Positions 32,015-43,619 of a DNA stretch of 64,000 bases are shown here, piece after piece. The stretch comes from Chelydra serpentina. Lineage: Eukaryota > Chordata > Testudines > Chelydridae. Location of the stretch: the NCBI GenBank assembly GCA_037349315.1, contig JBAIAC010000004.1, positions 41,481,001 through 41,545,000 of the forward strand, written 5' to 3'. The notes beneath the pieces are model-generated. The model did no database searches. It was not told where the DNA came from and saw only the letters and a program-made list of their open reading frames with translations. Both the position numbers and the translations under genes were made by a program. Position 1 is the stretch's first letter; each line of letters begins with the position of its first letter.

Positions 32015-32316
32015 CAGGGGCGGCTCTATGAATTTTGCCACCTCAAGCTCGGCAGTCAGGCAGCCTTCGGCGGCACGCCTGCGGGCAGTCCCAGGTCCCG
32101 CGGATTCGGCAGCATTTCGGCGGGAGGTCCACTGGTCCCGTGCTGTCAGCGGTGCCGCTGCTGAATTGCCACTGAAACCGCAGGACCAGCGGACCTCCCG
32201 CAGAATCACCACCGAAGGCTGCCTGACCACCGCCCTCACGGCAACCGTCATGCCGCCCCCCGCGGCTTGCTGCCCCAGGCACGCGCTTCCTACGTTGGTT
32301 TCTGGAGCCAGCCCTC
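32015..32316. mobile_element. Short non-autonomous hAT element with 8-bp target duplication
   Basis: Starts CAGGGGCGGCTC and ends GAGCCAGCCCTC. Perfect 8-bp repeats ATTCTGGA flank it (32007-32014 and 32317-32324). The GC-rich interior gives spurious open frames on both strands. It contains an inverted pair around 'CGGGAGGTCCACTGGTCC' and 'GGACCAGCGGACCTCCCG' (about 32119-32198). Confidence 0.83.
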
Positions 32317-32401
32317 ATTCTGGAAGGAAGAGGTCAAGGGGGGCCTCCCTTGTCTGGTCTGGTTGAAGGAGTCCCAGAGATCAACAATAGATTAAGAATC
32401 T

Positions 32402-32611
32402 TCACTTTCTCAAGATGAGGCTGATAAGACCCATCTTGTGGCTGATAAGACCCTCTCCCTCAAACAGAGGATCTTCCATTTGGGTCTGAGACTTAGCCAA
32501 AATGCCCAACATTGTTAGCAAGGAGCGCAATCTAAGGGAAGCAGCTGATACCACCTGAAGCATCCTAAGTTCCTGGAGGATGTGCTTGGCCACTATATGC
32601 CCCTTAGTCAC
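32402..32611 (-). pseudogene. Possible DIRS-like gag fragment, reverse orientation
   Basis: The - strand frame reads 'GHIVAKHILQELRMLQVVSAASLRLRSLLTMLGILAKS', then 'MEDPLFEGEGLIS'. This resembles a segment of reptilian DIRS-type gag ('(L)VAxxxLQ.xLDxxx.AAR' and 'xDLPFEGxxLFS'). The evidence is a loose pattern only, and no intact neighbouring domains were found. Confidence 0.33.
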
Positions 32612-32659
32612 TAGCTTTGCTGGTGGTTTGTGTGTGTTTGTTTTTTTCCCTGCACCTCA

Positions 32660-33375
32660 GGAAAACATCCTGGGAAGCAGAGACTCTGAAAAATATTTGA
32701 GGGTCGTGGTGGATAATCAGCTGAATATGAGCTCCCAGAGTAGCGCTGTGGCCAAAAGAGCTAATGTGATCCTGTGATACATAAACAGGAGAATCTCAAG
32801 TAGAAGTAGAAAATTTATTTTATCTCTGTATTTGGCATTGGTCCAACCGCTTCCAGAATCCTGTGTCCAGTTCTGGTGCCCACACTTCAAGAAGGATATT
32901 GATAAATTGGAGGGGGCTCAGAGAAGAGCAACAAGAATGATTAAAGGATTAGAAAACATGCCTTATAGTGATAGACTACAAGAACTCAATATATTTAGCT
33001 TAACAAGGAGAAGGTTATAAGGGGTGACTTGATTACAGTCTATAAGTATCTACATGGGGAACAAATATTTAATAGGCTCTTCAATCTAGCAGTGAAAGGT
33101 ATAACAAGATCTAATGGCTGGAAATTGAAACTAGACAAATTCAGACTGGAAATAAGATGTGAATTTTTGACAGTGAGAGTAATTAACCATTGGAACAATT
33201 TACCAAGGCTCAAGATGGATTCTCTATCACTGACAGTTTTTAAATCAAGATTGGATGTTTTTCTGAAAGATATGCTCTAGGATTTATTTTGAGGAACTTC
33301 TATGACCTGTGTTATGCAGATCAGACTAGATGATCATAATAGTCCCTTTTGGCCATAGAAATTATGAATCTATGA
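32660..33375 (+). mobile_element. Older CR1-family LINE fragment (ORF2 C-terminus)
   Basis: Damaged frames read 'SEKYLRVVVDNQLNMSSQSSAVAKRANVIL', 'ISSRSRKFILSLYLALVQP', 'ESCVQFWCPHFKKDIDKLEGAQRRATRMIKGLENM' and, after a stop at 33020, 'GITRSNGWKLKLDKFRLEIRCEFLTVRVINHWNNLP'. The order is the CR1 ORF2 C-terminus, but substitutions relative to the 35-kb copy are frequent and the 3' end differs (CATAGAAATTATGAATCTATGAA), so it is another CR1 subfamily. Confidence 0.85.
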
Positions 33376-34824
33376 ACTGATTAGAAGGAATATTTGTCCC
33401 CAAAGATAAAATTGGAACTTTGCTATGACAAGTTGTTAATTCACCACATAGATACCCAAGAAGGCTTTCTTCCACCTAAAATCAATTTTTTTGATGTCCT
33501 TATTCAATAGGAAGGTCTAACCTGCTCTGGAACTACTCAGTTTTGTTGGCTGCTATCATCATCAATAAGCCAGGAGTAAGATGGGTTAGGAAATACTGGC
33601 ATCTCCATGGAGGCACCTGATATAAGTGATCTACCTTCTTATTATATTCTGGGATTCAGGGTGGAACTAAGGAGAAGCCCTTAGATAGAACCAGTAGGCC
33701 ATCATTAATGAGAAGTCTCTGTCTGTCTGTCTCTCTCTGTCACCCCCCTCCCCCTCCCTCTTTGGACTCAATGATGTTGAACTTCTGTGATGTCTTTTCC
33801 TTAAAGGTTGAAGTTTCAGGTCCAGAACCTGTGCCAAATGGATTATCAACTCCTGGAGCTATTTGAAATGGTCAGGTAGTGAAACAGATGAAAAAGTGAT
33901 TGTATCCTCCGGACATTCCCTCAGACAGTGTACAAAGGAAGGAGTGATACTGTATGTAGCAGATTTGTAATACATGTTGATGAAGTGTATATATATTATA
34001 CTACACAAGACACCAGTTAGTGGTGAAACCATTAGTTGAAAGTAGTGAATTTTTAGAGGCACTCAAGACCCAATCTTGCAAATGATTACACAAGTGCATA
34101 ACTTTTCTAATGTGAGTACTATATATTGTTTGCAGGATCTGGACTGGGGTTTGAAATTAGAAACTACAGATGTGTGCAATTGCATAAAAAACTGAGAGAC
34201 ATTTTTCATAATTCTGTTTCACAGGTATTTTTCACCCTCTAAAATATTTCTAAAATTACAATTTGGCTGAGAAACTATTCAAAACTATGACATTTCGTGT
34301 TTTCACAATGAAAATAATTTGCTCAAAGTGGGACCACTTTCACTAAAAATGATCCCATTTTAGTATTGCTATTTAGAGAGAATACATAGTTTTGAATTGG
34401 CAACAAATAAATGTTCAAATTTCAAGCTTTTCAAATTTGGTTATGAATATTTCACACAACTCTATTAAAACAAATTCTAAAATAAACAGATAATAATGGG
34501 TGAAATGAAAACATCTTAGCAACAGAACGTGTCTCATTAAAAGTTGTGCAATGATCTGTACTCTGAAAAATCATGGGGACTCACTAAAACTAGAAAATCA
34601 CCAGGGAAACAGAAACAAGTCATTTGAGCTCTACAGTGTGCTTGACATGTACTTACAATAATGAAATATAAGTTAGGAGAGAAACACAAGGAAGACTGGG
34701 GTGGATACTAGGTGCCCTGATTCTAAACCAGGCATGTACCAATGCTAATATATTGAAAACTGACAAATGATTTGGGGTGTTTTAATTTTTAGGTCTCAAC
34801 CCTGGAAGCCTTAATGGGGCCTGA
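33376..34824 (+). other. SGCG intron sequence, no recognised features
   Basis: A short CT-rich tract (GTCTGTCTGTCTCTCTCTGTC, about 33721-33741) is the only simple repeat. No gene is visible. Confidence 0.45.
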
Positions 34825-35135
34825 TTACATAAGAACAGCCATACTGGGTCAGATCAAAGGTCCATCTAGCCCAGTATCCTGTCTTCAGACAGTGGCCAAT
34901 GCAGGTGCCCCAGAGGGAATGAACAGAACAGGTAATCATCAAGTGATCAATCCCCTTTCACCCATTCCCAGCATCTGGCAAACAGAGGCTGGGGACACCA
35001 TCCCTGCCCACCCTGGCTAATAGCCATTGATGGACCTATCCTCCATGAATTTATCTAGTTATTTTTTTAACCCTGTTATAGTCTTGGCCTTCACAGCATC
35101 CTCTGGCATGTTGACTGTACGTTGTGTGAAAAAAT
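34825..35135 (-). mobile_element. CR1-family LINE fragment, reverse orientation (3' end)
   Basis: The + strand begins ACATAAGAACAGCCATACTGGGTCAGATC and continues with 'AAAGGTCCATCTAGCCCAGTATCCTG' in overlapping words. This is the antisense of a well-known reptilian CR1-family 3' end and matches the + strand fragment at 63277-63461. It extends into ORF2-like sequence with 'TTGTGTGAAAAAATAC'. No intact frame. Confidence 0.75.
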
Positions 35136-35408
35136 ACTACAGACAGGGCTGAGCATCCACATTTTGAAAATCAGGTTGTTTTAATGTATCTCAAGTTGAA
35201 CAACCACAAATTAGGATAGGTCAGTCACTTCTGAAAATCTTGCCCCAAACACAAATAGAAATTGTATATTCCCTTAAATTATAAAGTGTTAACTTCAAAT
35301 GAAACTTGAAAATGAGGAAGAAGTATAGAATCATAGAATCTCATGGTTGGAAGGGACCTCAGGAGGTCATCTAGTCCAACCCCCTGCTCAAAGCAGGACC
35401 AACCCCAA

Positions 35409-38256
35409 CTAGATCATCCCAGCCAGGGCTTTGTCAAGCCTGACCTTAAAAACCTCTAAGGAAGGAGATTCCACCACCTCCCTAGGTAACCCATTCCAGT
35501 GCTTCACCACCCTACTAGTGAAAAAGTTTTTCCTAATATCCAACCTAAACCTCCCCCTCTGCAACTTGAGACCATTACTCCTTGTTCTGTCATCTTCTAC
35601 CACTGAGAACAGTCTAGATCCATCCTCTTTGGAACCCCCTTTTAGGTAGTTGAAAGCAGCTATCAAATCCCCCCTCACTCTTCTCTTCTGCAGGCTAAAC
35701 AATCTCAGTTCCCTCAGCCTCTCCTCATAAGTCATGTGCTCCAGCCCCCTAATCATTTTTGTTGCCCTCCGTTGGACTCTTTCCAATTTATCCACATCCT
35801 TCTTGTAGTGTGGGGCCCAAAACTGGACACAGTACTCCAAATGAGGCCTCACCAGTGCCGAATAGAGGGGAATAATCACGTCCCTCGATCTGCTGGAAAT
35901 GCCCCTACTTATACAGCCCAAAATGCCGTTAGCCTTCTTGGCAACAAGGGCACACTGTTGACTCATATTCAGCTTTTCGTCCACTGTAACCCCCTAGGTC
36001 CTTTTCTGCAGAACTGCTGCCCAGCCATTCAGTCCCTAGTCTGTAGCAGTGCATGGGATTCTTCCGTCCTAAGTGCAGGACTCTGCACTTGTCCTTGTTG
36101 AACCTCAGATTTCTTTTGGCCCAATCCTCTAATTTGTCTAGGTCCCTCTGTATCCTGTCCCTACCCTCCAGCGTATCAACCACTCCTCCCAGTTTAGTGT
36201 CATCTGCAAACTTGCTAAGGGTGCAGTCCACACCATCCTCCAGGTCGTTGATGAAGATATTGAACAAAACCGGCCCCAGCACCGACCCTTGGGGCACTCC
36301 ACTTGATACCGGCTGCCAACTAGACATGGAGCCATTGATCACTACCCGTTGAGCACGACCATCCAGCCAGTTTTCTATCCACCTTACCGTCCATTCATCC
36401 AGCCCATACTTCTTTAACTTGCTGGCAAGAACGCTGTGCGAGACTGTATCAAAAGCTTTGCTAAAGTCAAGAAATAGCACATCCACTGCTTTCCCCTCAT
36501 CCACAGAGCCAGTTATCTCATCATCGAAGGCAATTAGGTTAGTCAGGCATGACTTACCCTTGGTGAATCCATGCTGACTGTTCCTGATCACTTTCCCCTC
36601 CTTTAAGTGGTTCAAAATTGATTCCTTGAGGACCTGTTCCATGATTTTTCCAGGGATTGAGGTGAGACTGACTGGCCTGTAGTTCCCCGGATCTTCCTTC
36701 TTCCCTTTTTTAAAGATGGGCACTACATTAGCTTTTTTCCAGTCATCCGGGACCTCCCCTGATTGCCATGATTTGTCAAAGATAATGGCCAATGGCTCTG
36801 TAATCACATCGGCCAACTCCTTTAGCACCCTCGGATGCAGTGCATCCGGCCCCATGGACTTGTGTTCGTCCAGCTTTTCTAAATAGTCCCGAACTACTTC
36901 TTTCTCCACAGAGGGCTGGTCACCTCCTCCCCATACCGTGCTGCGGAGTGCAGCCATCTGGGAGCTGCCCTTGTCTGTGAAGACAGAGGCAAAAAAAGCA
37001 TTGAGTACACTAGCTTTCTCCACATCCTCTGTCACAAGGTTCCCTCCCTCATTCAGCAAGGGGCCCACACGTTCCTTGACTTTCTTCTTGTTGCTAACAT
37101 ACCTGAAGAAACCCTTCTTGTTACTCCTAACATCTCCAGCTAGCTGCAACTCCAAGTGTGATTTGGCCTTCCTAATTTCACTCCTGCATGCCTGAACAAT
37201 ATTTTTATACTCCTCCCTGGTCATTTGTCCAATCTTCCACTTCTTGTAAGCTGCTTTTTTGTGTTTAAGACGAGCAAGGATTTCACTGTTAAGCCAAGCT
37301 GGTCGCCTGCCATATTTACTTTTCTTTCTACACATCGGGATGGTTTGTTCCTGCAACCTCAATAAGGTTTCTTTAAAATACAGCCAGCTTTCCTTGACTC
37401 CTTTCCCCCTCATGTTATTCTCCCAGGGGACCTTGCCCATCAGTTCCCTGAGGGAGTCAAAGTCTGCTTTTCTGAAGTCCAGGCTCTGTATTCTATTGTT
37501 CTCCATTCTTCCTTGTGTCAGGATCCTGACCTCGACCATCTCATGGTCACTGCCTCCCAGGTTCCCATCCACTACTGCTTCCTCTACTATTTCTTCCCTG
37601 TTTGTGAGCAGCAGGTCAAGAAGAGCTTTTCCCCTAGTTGGTTCCTCCAGCACTTGCACCAGGAAATTGTCCCCTACACTTTCCAAAAACTTCCTGGATT
37701 GTCTGTGGACCGCTGTATTGCTCTCCCAGCAGATGTCGGGGTGATTAAAGTCACCCATGAGAACCAGGGCCTGTGATCTAGTAACTTCTGTTAGTTGCTG
37801 GAAGAAAGCCTCGTCCACCTCATCCGCCTGGTCTGGTGGTCTGTAGCAGACTCCCACCACGACATTACCCTTGTTGCTCACACTTCTAAATTTAATCCAG
37901 AGACTCTCAGGTTTTTCTGCAGTTTCATACTGGAGCTCTGAGCAGTCATACTGCTCTCTTACATACAACGCAACTCCCCCACCTTTTCTGCCCTGCCTAT
38001 CCTTCCTGAACAGTTTATATCCATCCATGACAGTACTCCAATCGTGTGAGTTATCCCACCAAGTCTCTGTTATTCCAATTATGTCATAATTCCTTGACTG
38101 TGCCAGGACTTCCAGTTCTCCCTGCTTGTTCCCCAGGCTTCTTGCATTTGTGTATAGGCATTTAAGATAACTCACCGATCGTCCTGCTGTCCCAGTATGG
38201 GGCAGGAGCCCTCCCCTCTTGCACTCACCTACTTGTGCTTCCTCCTGGTATCCCAC
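35409..38256 (-). pseudogene. CR1 ORF2: endonuclease and reverse transcriptase, one frameshift
   Basis: The first frame gives 775 codons from 38256. The AP-type endonuclease occupies about residues 30-245, with Asn38 in 'TNARSL', Glu64 in 'ITETWW', Asp169/Asn171 in 'GDFN' and 'SDH' at 236-238, so the catalytic set is present. The RT follows: 'NYRPVSL' (525-531), 'FLDFSKAFD' (595-603, first Asp), '[12 protein letters not shown]' (651-662) and 'FADD' (683-686, nucleotides 36199-36210). 'KRNLRF' lacks one codon compared with 'KRNMMRF' at 14.5 kb. An extra G in the 'CCTAGGGGGTTAC' stretch (about 35990-35996) shifts the frame, after which a 191-codon frame (35984-35409) supplies the thumb and C-terminus. 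The start codon is uncertain; the frame lies 44 bp after ORF1. Confidence 0.93.
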
Positions 38257-38300
38257 TTCCCCACTTACCTCGGGGCTTTGGTCTCCTTCCCCCGGTGAAC

Positions 38301-39317
38301 CTAGTTTAAAGCCCTCCTCACTAGGTTGGCCAGCCTGCTTCCAAAGATGCTCTTCCCTCTCTTCGTCAGGTGGAGCCCGTCTCTGCCTAGCACGCCTTCT
38401 TCTTGGAACACCATCCCATGGTCAAAGAATCCAAACCCTTCTCTCCGACACCATCTGCGTAGCCATTTGTTGACTTCCACGATTCGACGGTCTCTACCCC
38501 GGCCTTTTCCTGCCACAGGGAGAATGGACGAGAACACCACTTGCGCCTCAAACGCCTTTATCCTTCTTCCCAGAGCCACGTAGTCTGCAGTAATACGCTC
38601 AAGGTCATTCTTGGCAGTATCATTGGTGCCCACGTGGAGAAGCAGGAAGGGGTAGCGATCTGAGGGCTTGATGAGTCTCGGCAGTCTCTCCGTCACATCA
38701 CGAATCCTAGCCCCTGGCAAGCAGCACACCTCTCGGTTTTCCCGGTCAGGGCGGCAGATAGATGACTCAGTCCCCCTGAGGAGAGAGTCCCCGACCACCA
38801 CCACCCTCCTCCTTCTCTTGGGAGTGGTGGTCGTGGAACCCCCATCCCTAGGACTGTGCATCTCATGCCTTCCAATCAGTGGAGTCTCCTTCTGCTCTGT
38901 TCCCTCAGATGCATCATTCACTCCACTCTCTGCACTAGTGGCTGTGGAGAGAACATGAAAACGGTTGCTCATCTGAATATGCGTTTCTTGTACATGGACT
39001 TGTCTCATACTCTTTCCTCTTCTGGAGGTCACATGCCGCCAATTATCCTCGCTGGCCTTCTGTCCCCGCTGCGCAGCCTGCTCTGAATCCTCACAACACT
39101 GTGCCCGCTGAAGCCTATCCTGACGTCTATCCAGGAACTCCTCATTTTCTTTTATGGAACGCAGGGTTGATACTCGTTTCTCCAGACCTTGAATCTTCTC
39201 CTCCAATATGGAGATCAGCTTGCACTTTGTACAGACAAAGTCACTTCTATCCTGTGGAAGAAAGACAAACATGGCACATCCTGTGCAGGTCACGACAGCG
39301 GATCGCTCAGCATCCAT
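38301..39317 (-). CDS. CR1 ORF1 protein with SGNH-esterase-like domain
   Basis: An uninterrupted 338-codon frame. Residues 11-32 have two Cys-x2-Cys pairs ('CTGC' and 'CTKC'), a possible zinc-binding unit. Residues 35-60 look like a short coiled coil. About 170-338 is an SGNH-hydrolase-type domain: '[11 protein letters not shown]' with GDS at 176-178 (nucleophilic Ser), 'HVGTND' at 228-233, and 'DGLHL' at 313-317 providing the Asp/His pair. ORF1 proteins of CR1 elements are known to carry such esterase domains and bind nucleic acid in the LINE particle. Nothing visible is broken. Whether it is expressed cannot be judged, since ORF2 of the same copy is shifted. Confidence 0.93.
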   Translation of the reverse strand: MDAERSAVVTCTGCAMFVFLPQDRSDFVCTKCKLISILEEKIQGLEKRVSTLRSIKENEEFLDRRQDRLQRAQCCEDSEQAAQRGQKASEDNWRHVTSRRGKSMRQVHVQETHIQMSNRFHVLSTATSAESGVNDASEGTEQKETPLIGRHEMHSPRDGGSTTTTPKRRRRVVVVGDSLLRGTESSICRPDRENREVCCLPGARIRDVTERLPRLIKPSDRYPFLLLHVGTNDTAKNDLERITADYVALGRRIKAFEAQVVFSSILPVAGKGRGRDRRIVEVNKWLRRWCRREGFGFFDHGMVFQEEGVLGRDGLHLTKRGKSIFGSRLANLVRRALN

Positions 39318-39702
39318 AGTTCCTTCCTTCGAAGAGTTTTCTCACTTGTGGCAGAAGCTACTCAGGGAAACCTGCAAGGGGGATGCCTCAGTAGGTTCTC
39401 TCCAGGCGAACTCCCAGGCTAACTCCACCTGTTTGCTTCTCTGCTATGCGCTGCTCCGCTGGTGCGCAGCTGACTGACAGTCTTTTTAGAAGAGTCTGCA
39501 ATGAAGCACTCCCAAATCACACTTTTCAAACAGGAAATCAAACACTCTAGCACACTGTCAAAGTGCCAAACTGTCCCCTCAACAGATACTCACTCCCCCG
39601 TCTGCAGCCACCTGGTTGCTCTGCCTCTCCCTTTAGTTTGGGTAAAAAGAATTAGGAATGGCAAGGATAGCTTGCCCCCTTCGCACTCCCCTTCCAAACT
39701 CC

Positions 39703-40198
39703 CTCTCAAACTCCCCTGTTTGCAGCCCCTGGTCGCAAAGCTCCCTGGTCGCTTGTGGACGGCTTTATAAAGCCCCGGCCTCCCTGATTGATTAGCCCCG
39801 TCCCCTGGTGTAGAAGCTCACAGCTTCCAACTGCCAGCCACAGCACACGGTCCTGCAAACAAACAAATGAACAAACAAACAGACAGACACAATCTCAGCA
39901 CACAGCAAGTACCCCCAAACACACACTACAGACAGCCACTTACCCCAAGGGTCCTGTATTTGCTCCTGCTTTACCTGGAGCAATTCCTCTCAAACTCCCC
40001 TGTTTGCAGCCCCTGTTCGCAAAGCTCCCTGGTCGCTTGTGGACGGCTTTATAAAGCCCCGGCCTCCCTGATTGATTAGCCCCGCCCCCTGGTGTAGAAG
40101 CTCACAGCTTCCAACTGCCAGCCACAGCACACGCTCCTGCAAACAAACAAATGAACAAACAGACAGACACAAGCTCAGCACACAGCAAGTACCCCCAA
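39703..40198 (-). promoter_or_regulatory. Tandem CR1 5'-UTR monomers with TATA-like palindrome
   Basis: Monomer 1 (39703-39986) and monomer 2 (39987-40198, cut at its outer end) are close copies offset by 284 bp. Each contains the 10-bp palindrome CTTTATAAAG (39763-39772 and 40047-40056) inside GGC...GCC, offering TATAAA on both strands. Tandem promoter monomers are known from rodent L1; here they probably form the internal promoter of the CR1. The runs 'AAACAAACAAATGAACAAAC' mark the distal part of each monomer. Confidence 0.7.
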
Positions 40199-40220
40199 AC
40201 ACTTGGGGGTACTTGCTGTG
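40181..40220. repeat. Perfect 18-bp inverted repeat at the CR1 5' junction
   Basis: Arm CACAGCAAGTACCCCCAA (40181-40198) and its exact reverse complement (40203-40220) are separated by a 4-nt loop, ACAC. The left arm belongs to the CR1 5'-UTR monomer; beyond the right arm ordinary AT-rich intron follows. The extra arm has no place in the CR1 monomer or, as far as I can see, in the flank, so it looks like junction filler. Confidence 0.9.
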
Positions 40221-40362
40221 TAAAATTGTATTTTTAATTAGTTTTTCTATATAAATGCTTCCTGTATTTTCTACATCTACAGACCTTTATAGTATATAAA
40301 ATGTTATGAGATAGTTCTGGCTTATTCTAGAAAACCTGCAGATTTTATCAAATTGTTTCCAC

Positions 40363-42350
40363 TGTGACAAAGTTCCTCCTCTACCTTGGTGAGTCCTGCG
40401 CTTATTGGCGGATTTTGATCGCCTCAGAGATCTTCCCCTCTGGTAGAACCCACAGTCAAATTCCTCCTGTGTCTGATCAGGAGTTGGGAGGTTTGGGGGG
40501 AACCCGGGCCCACCCTCTACTCCGGGTTCCAGTCCAGGGCCCTGTGAATTGCAGTTGTCTATAAGATTTCCTGTAACAGCTGCGTGACAGCTACACCTCC
40601 GTGGGCTACTTCCCCACAGCCGCCTCCCAACATCTTCTTTACGCTTACTGCAGGACCTTCCTCCTGATGGTCTGCTGATGCTTGTGTAACCCTTCTGCCA
40701 GGACAAGTTGACAGCAGCAAGGGCCAGGTTCAGTACATAGGGGTTCCCTTCTCAACAAGGCAATGCAAAACCGGCTCGAGCCCCCACCCAGTAACCTGGG
40801 GAAATCGTATACACACCCCTGGGCGCCTCAAAGAGGCAATACTTCCCCTCTCGCAAGCACAGCGCCTCAGTGTAACAGAAATCTTTAATAGCAGCAGGTA
40901 AACAACACCAGTCTTAAATTGGGAAAACACTGCAACTAGGATCCATAAACCAAACTGTGAGCAAGACCCACCCCAGCCAATTGGGCCATGCCCTATCCCT
41001 TGGGTTCTTGAGTCCAGCAACCCAAAAGTCACCCAAAGTCCCCAAAAGTCCAGGAACCCAAAAGTCCAGTCCCAGAGTTCAAAAGTTCATCTGCAGGGTG
41101 CAACACGCCACCCGCCTGGGCAGCAATGGGAAAGGGGGCGGGGGCAAGGGGCACCTTACGTGGTGTGAAGATGATTGCCTCACTCCTCCGTGGGGCTTCA
41201 CTCTGCTCTGCCAGCCATCTCACAGGCTGCTCTGCTCCGCCAGCTGTCCCGCAAGCCGTTACAGCTGTCCCCATGAACTGCTCCGCCAACAGCGCCGCTC
41301 CACCAGCCGTCCTGCAAGCTGCTCCGACTGCCCCCACGCACTGCTCCGCTTTGCCAGCAGCGCCACTCCATCAGCTGTCTTGCCAACTGCTCCACCCGCC
41401 ACTCAGCAATTTATCTTCAGGCTCCCCCACTACTTAACACACTGCTCAGTGATTTCAGCTCATAAGACTTTTAGCTCTTTAGTGATTTCAGCTTGTAGTT
41501 TAAGGGAGCCCTAGTGCTCATTAGTGATTTCAATTCAGCAGCCTGAAACCAGACTCTCAAGGAACTCAACAGTAGCTCTGATACTCCACAGTGGAGAGAG
41601 GAGGAGATACTGCAATTGGTCTCAGACCCTCACAAGGGGCCTACACCACCAGGTATTAATACCCATCCCCTGCCTCTCTCAATTTACTGGGCTTTGGAAC
41701 CCATGTCCCTTGGCTGGCAAGTGCTGTTTACCTAATGGCAAGTTACCCTTTATCATGACAAAAGGCCAAGTACAGTTCCACTGTCCATGATTTACATAAG
41801 CAGTATAACAACAGTTTATTCTTCCTGCCCCAATAACAGAAATTCCTGCCCCAATACAGAAAACTGGGGATCCTACAGCAGCCCAAAATGCCCATTTGGG
41901 CCACTATGGTTCGTACCAGGCAGGCTGGGTGTGCCTATGCAAATTGGATCAGCCCCTGGAGTACTTTGCTATGACTCACCACCAGATGTCAGGGTGGAGC
42001 TCATCCTGACTCTGCTTATACTTGTACTCCTCAGTCCTTCAACTCTTCTCCCTCTCAACTCCTTGTGTGCCTCTTGCTCCCAGCTCCTCACATGCCACAC
42101 CACAAACTAAAGTGAGCTCCTTTTTAAACCCAGGTGCCCTGATTAGCCTGCCTATCTTAACTGATTCCAGCAGGTTCTTCTTAATTGGCTCCAGGTGTCC
42201 TAATTAGCCTGCCTGCCTTAAATTGGTTCCAGAAAGTTCCTGCTTGTTCTAGTACAGCCCCTGCTCTGGTCCCTCAGGGAACAGAAACCTGCTTCTCCAA
42301 TGGCCAGTAGATCTGCTTTTGACTCAACTATTGCACCCAACTGGCCTGGA
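40363..42350 (+). mobile_element. LTR-like repeat, left part, host of the Tx1-like insertion
   Basis: It starts TGTGACAAAGTTCC directly after CCAC (40359-40362). Its presumed right end, GGTCTGTCACA, lies at 50615 beyond the Tx1-like LINE and is followed by CCAC (50616-50619). TG...CA ends with a 7-bp inverted terminus and a 4-bp flanking duplication suggest a retroviral-type LTR about 2 kb long, but a TIR element cannot be excluded. Internally there are duplicated phrases ('CCTGATTAGCCTGCC', 'TAATTAGCCTGCC') near 42135-42220 and repeated 'CTGCTCCGC' words at 41220-41400. Open frames here lack domains. Confidence 0.6.
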
Positions 42351-43619
42351 GAGAAGAGGGAGGTAGAGAGCTGCTGCTCCCGCTGCTGGGGCTACTGCTA
42401 GGCCCTGGGCTCTCCCAGCTACTCCCCTGCCTCGGCCAGACACCCCTTCCACTACTCTACTCTCTGGTTGCTGGCTGGCAGCTGAACCCCCCCCCCCTCT
42501 CCCAAACACCTTGGTTGCTGCTACTCCTGCTATGCAGCAGCCCCTGTGGGGGACCCCTGCTCCAGCCGCTGCTGTGACCACCACCGCTACCACCATCCGT
42601 GAGGGGTCCTGCCTGGCCACCGGACCACTGCCTGGAGTTGCTGGAGCTGCTGCTGCTGCCGTATTTGCTGCCAGGAAGCTGCTGGAACCCAGAGGAGGAA
42701 GACCCGGAAGACCGTCGGCTGCTAAGGGAGCGCAGAATTTCTGCAGTCCACCGTGGAGGGGGCCTTCAAGAACTGAGTATTTTTTTGAACTGTGCTCTAG
42801 TGGTGGGGGTATTGACTGTGTTTGTAGGAGCACAGGGGGTGTGGCATGGAGCCTGCCCCCAGGTTCATCTGTGCCCCCCTCCCCACCACCGCTGCCCCCT
42901 CCACCACCTCTGCTGGCTGATCACCATCTGCCCTGGTTCCTGCCTCTGGACTCAGCTGCTTGCTTGGCTTGCCAAGCTTGTTTCCATCCTTTGGGCCTGC
43001 AGCAGCAACTAGCCCACCATTGACTTTGTACAAGCGCACATGGGTGCACGTGCCCCCTGCTATTCCCACGCCCCTTGCTTTGCCCTTTGCTACTTGCCCC
43101 ATCTGCCCCTTGCAGCTGTTTTCCCCCCCGCATTTTTTGTCCCAGCCCCTTGCTAGCTTCGGTTTAGTTGCCTGCACCGACCTTTTCCCTCTACAGCCTT
43201 GGTTTTGTTTGCCCCGCCCCAGACCTGAAACTAGCCCCTTGGTTTTCTGCCCCATTTCCAGTCTGACTGTCCCCCTCCCCTGCAGCCCCCGCTTGCCCTG
43301 ATTGGCCCCTCCCCTCATGCGCCCATGCCCCCTCCCATGCGCTTGTGCCCCTCCCCTGTTTGAGTTTGACCCTATCTCACTGCACACACACCCCATGCTG
43401 TTATACCCCCCCCCTCCCCTAGTGCAACAAGAGGAGCCAGATTTTCCATTCTGAGTCGGTGACTGAACCCTACCCCCGCACTAGTCCTTGATAACCCCGA
43501 ATCCAATCCCCACTTTTAGTGTCCTCCTCCCCTGCCTGCAGCCTAGCGGGGAGGAGTGGTCACCCCAATTCCTCTCCCCCCCGGTCTCTCAGGTGTTTTC
43601 CCTTCCCTCCCTGTTCATT

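Larger units (their letters stand above)
35326..40202 (-). mobile_element. Nearly full-length CR1 LINE with two ORFs and 5'-UTR monomers
   Basis: On the - strand the element runs from two tandem 5'-UTR monomers (40202-39703), through a leader, ORF1 (39317-38301) and ORF2 (38256-35409), to the CR1 3' octamer tail at 35326. CR1 elements copy themselves by target-primed reverse transcription. ORF1 is intact; ORF2 has a single-base frameshift and an in-frame codon loss. This copy lies antisense to SGCG in its second intron. Its 5' junction is an 18-bp perfect inverted repeat. Confidence 0.95.

Noticed and set aside
36053..39319. Many + strand open frames across 36-39 kb
   Set aside because: They are antisense shadows of the - strand CR1 ORF1 and ORF2.
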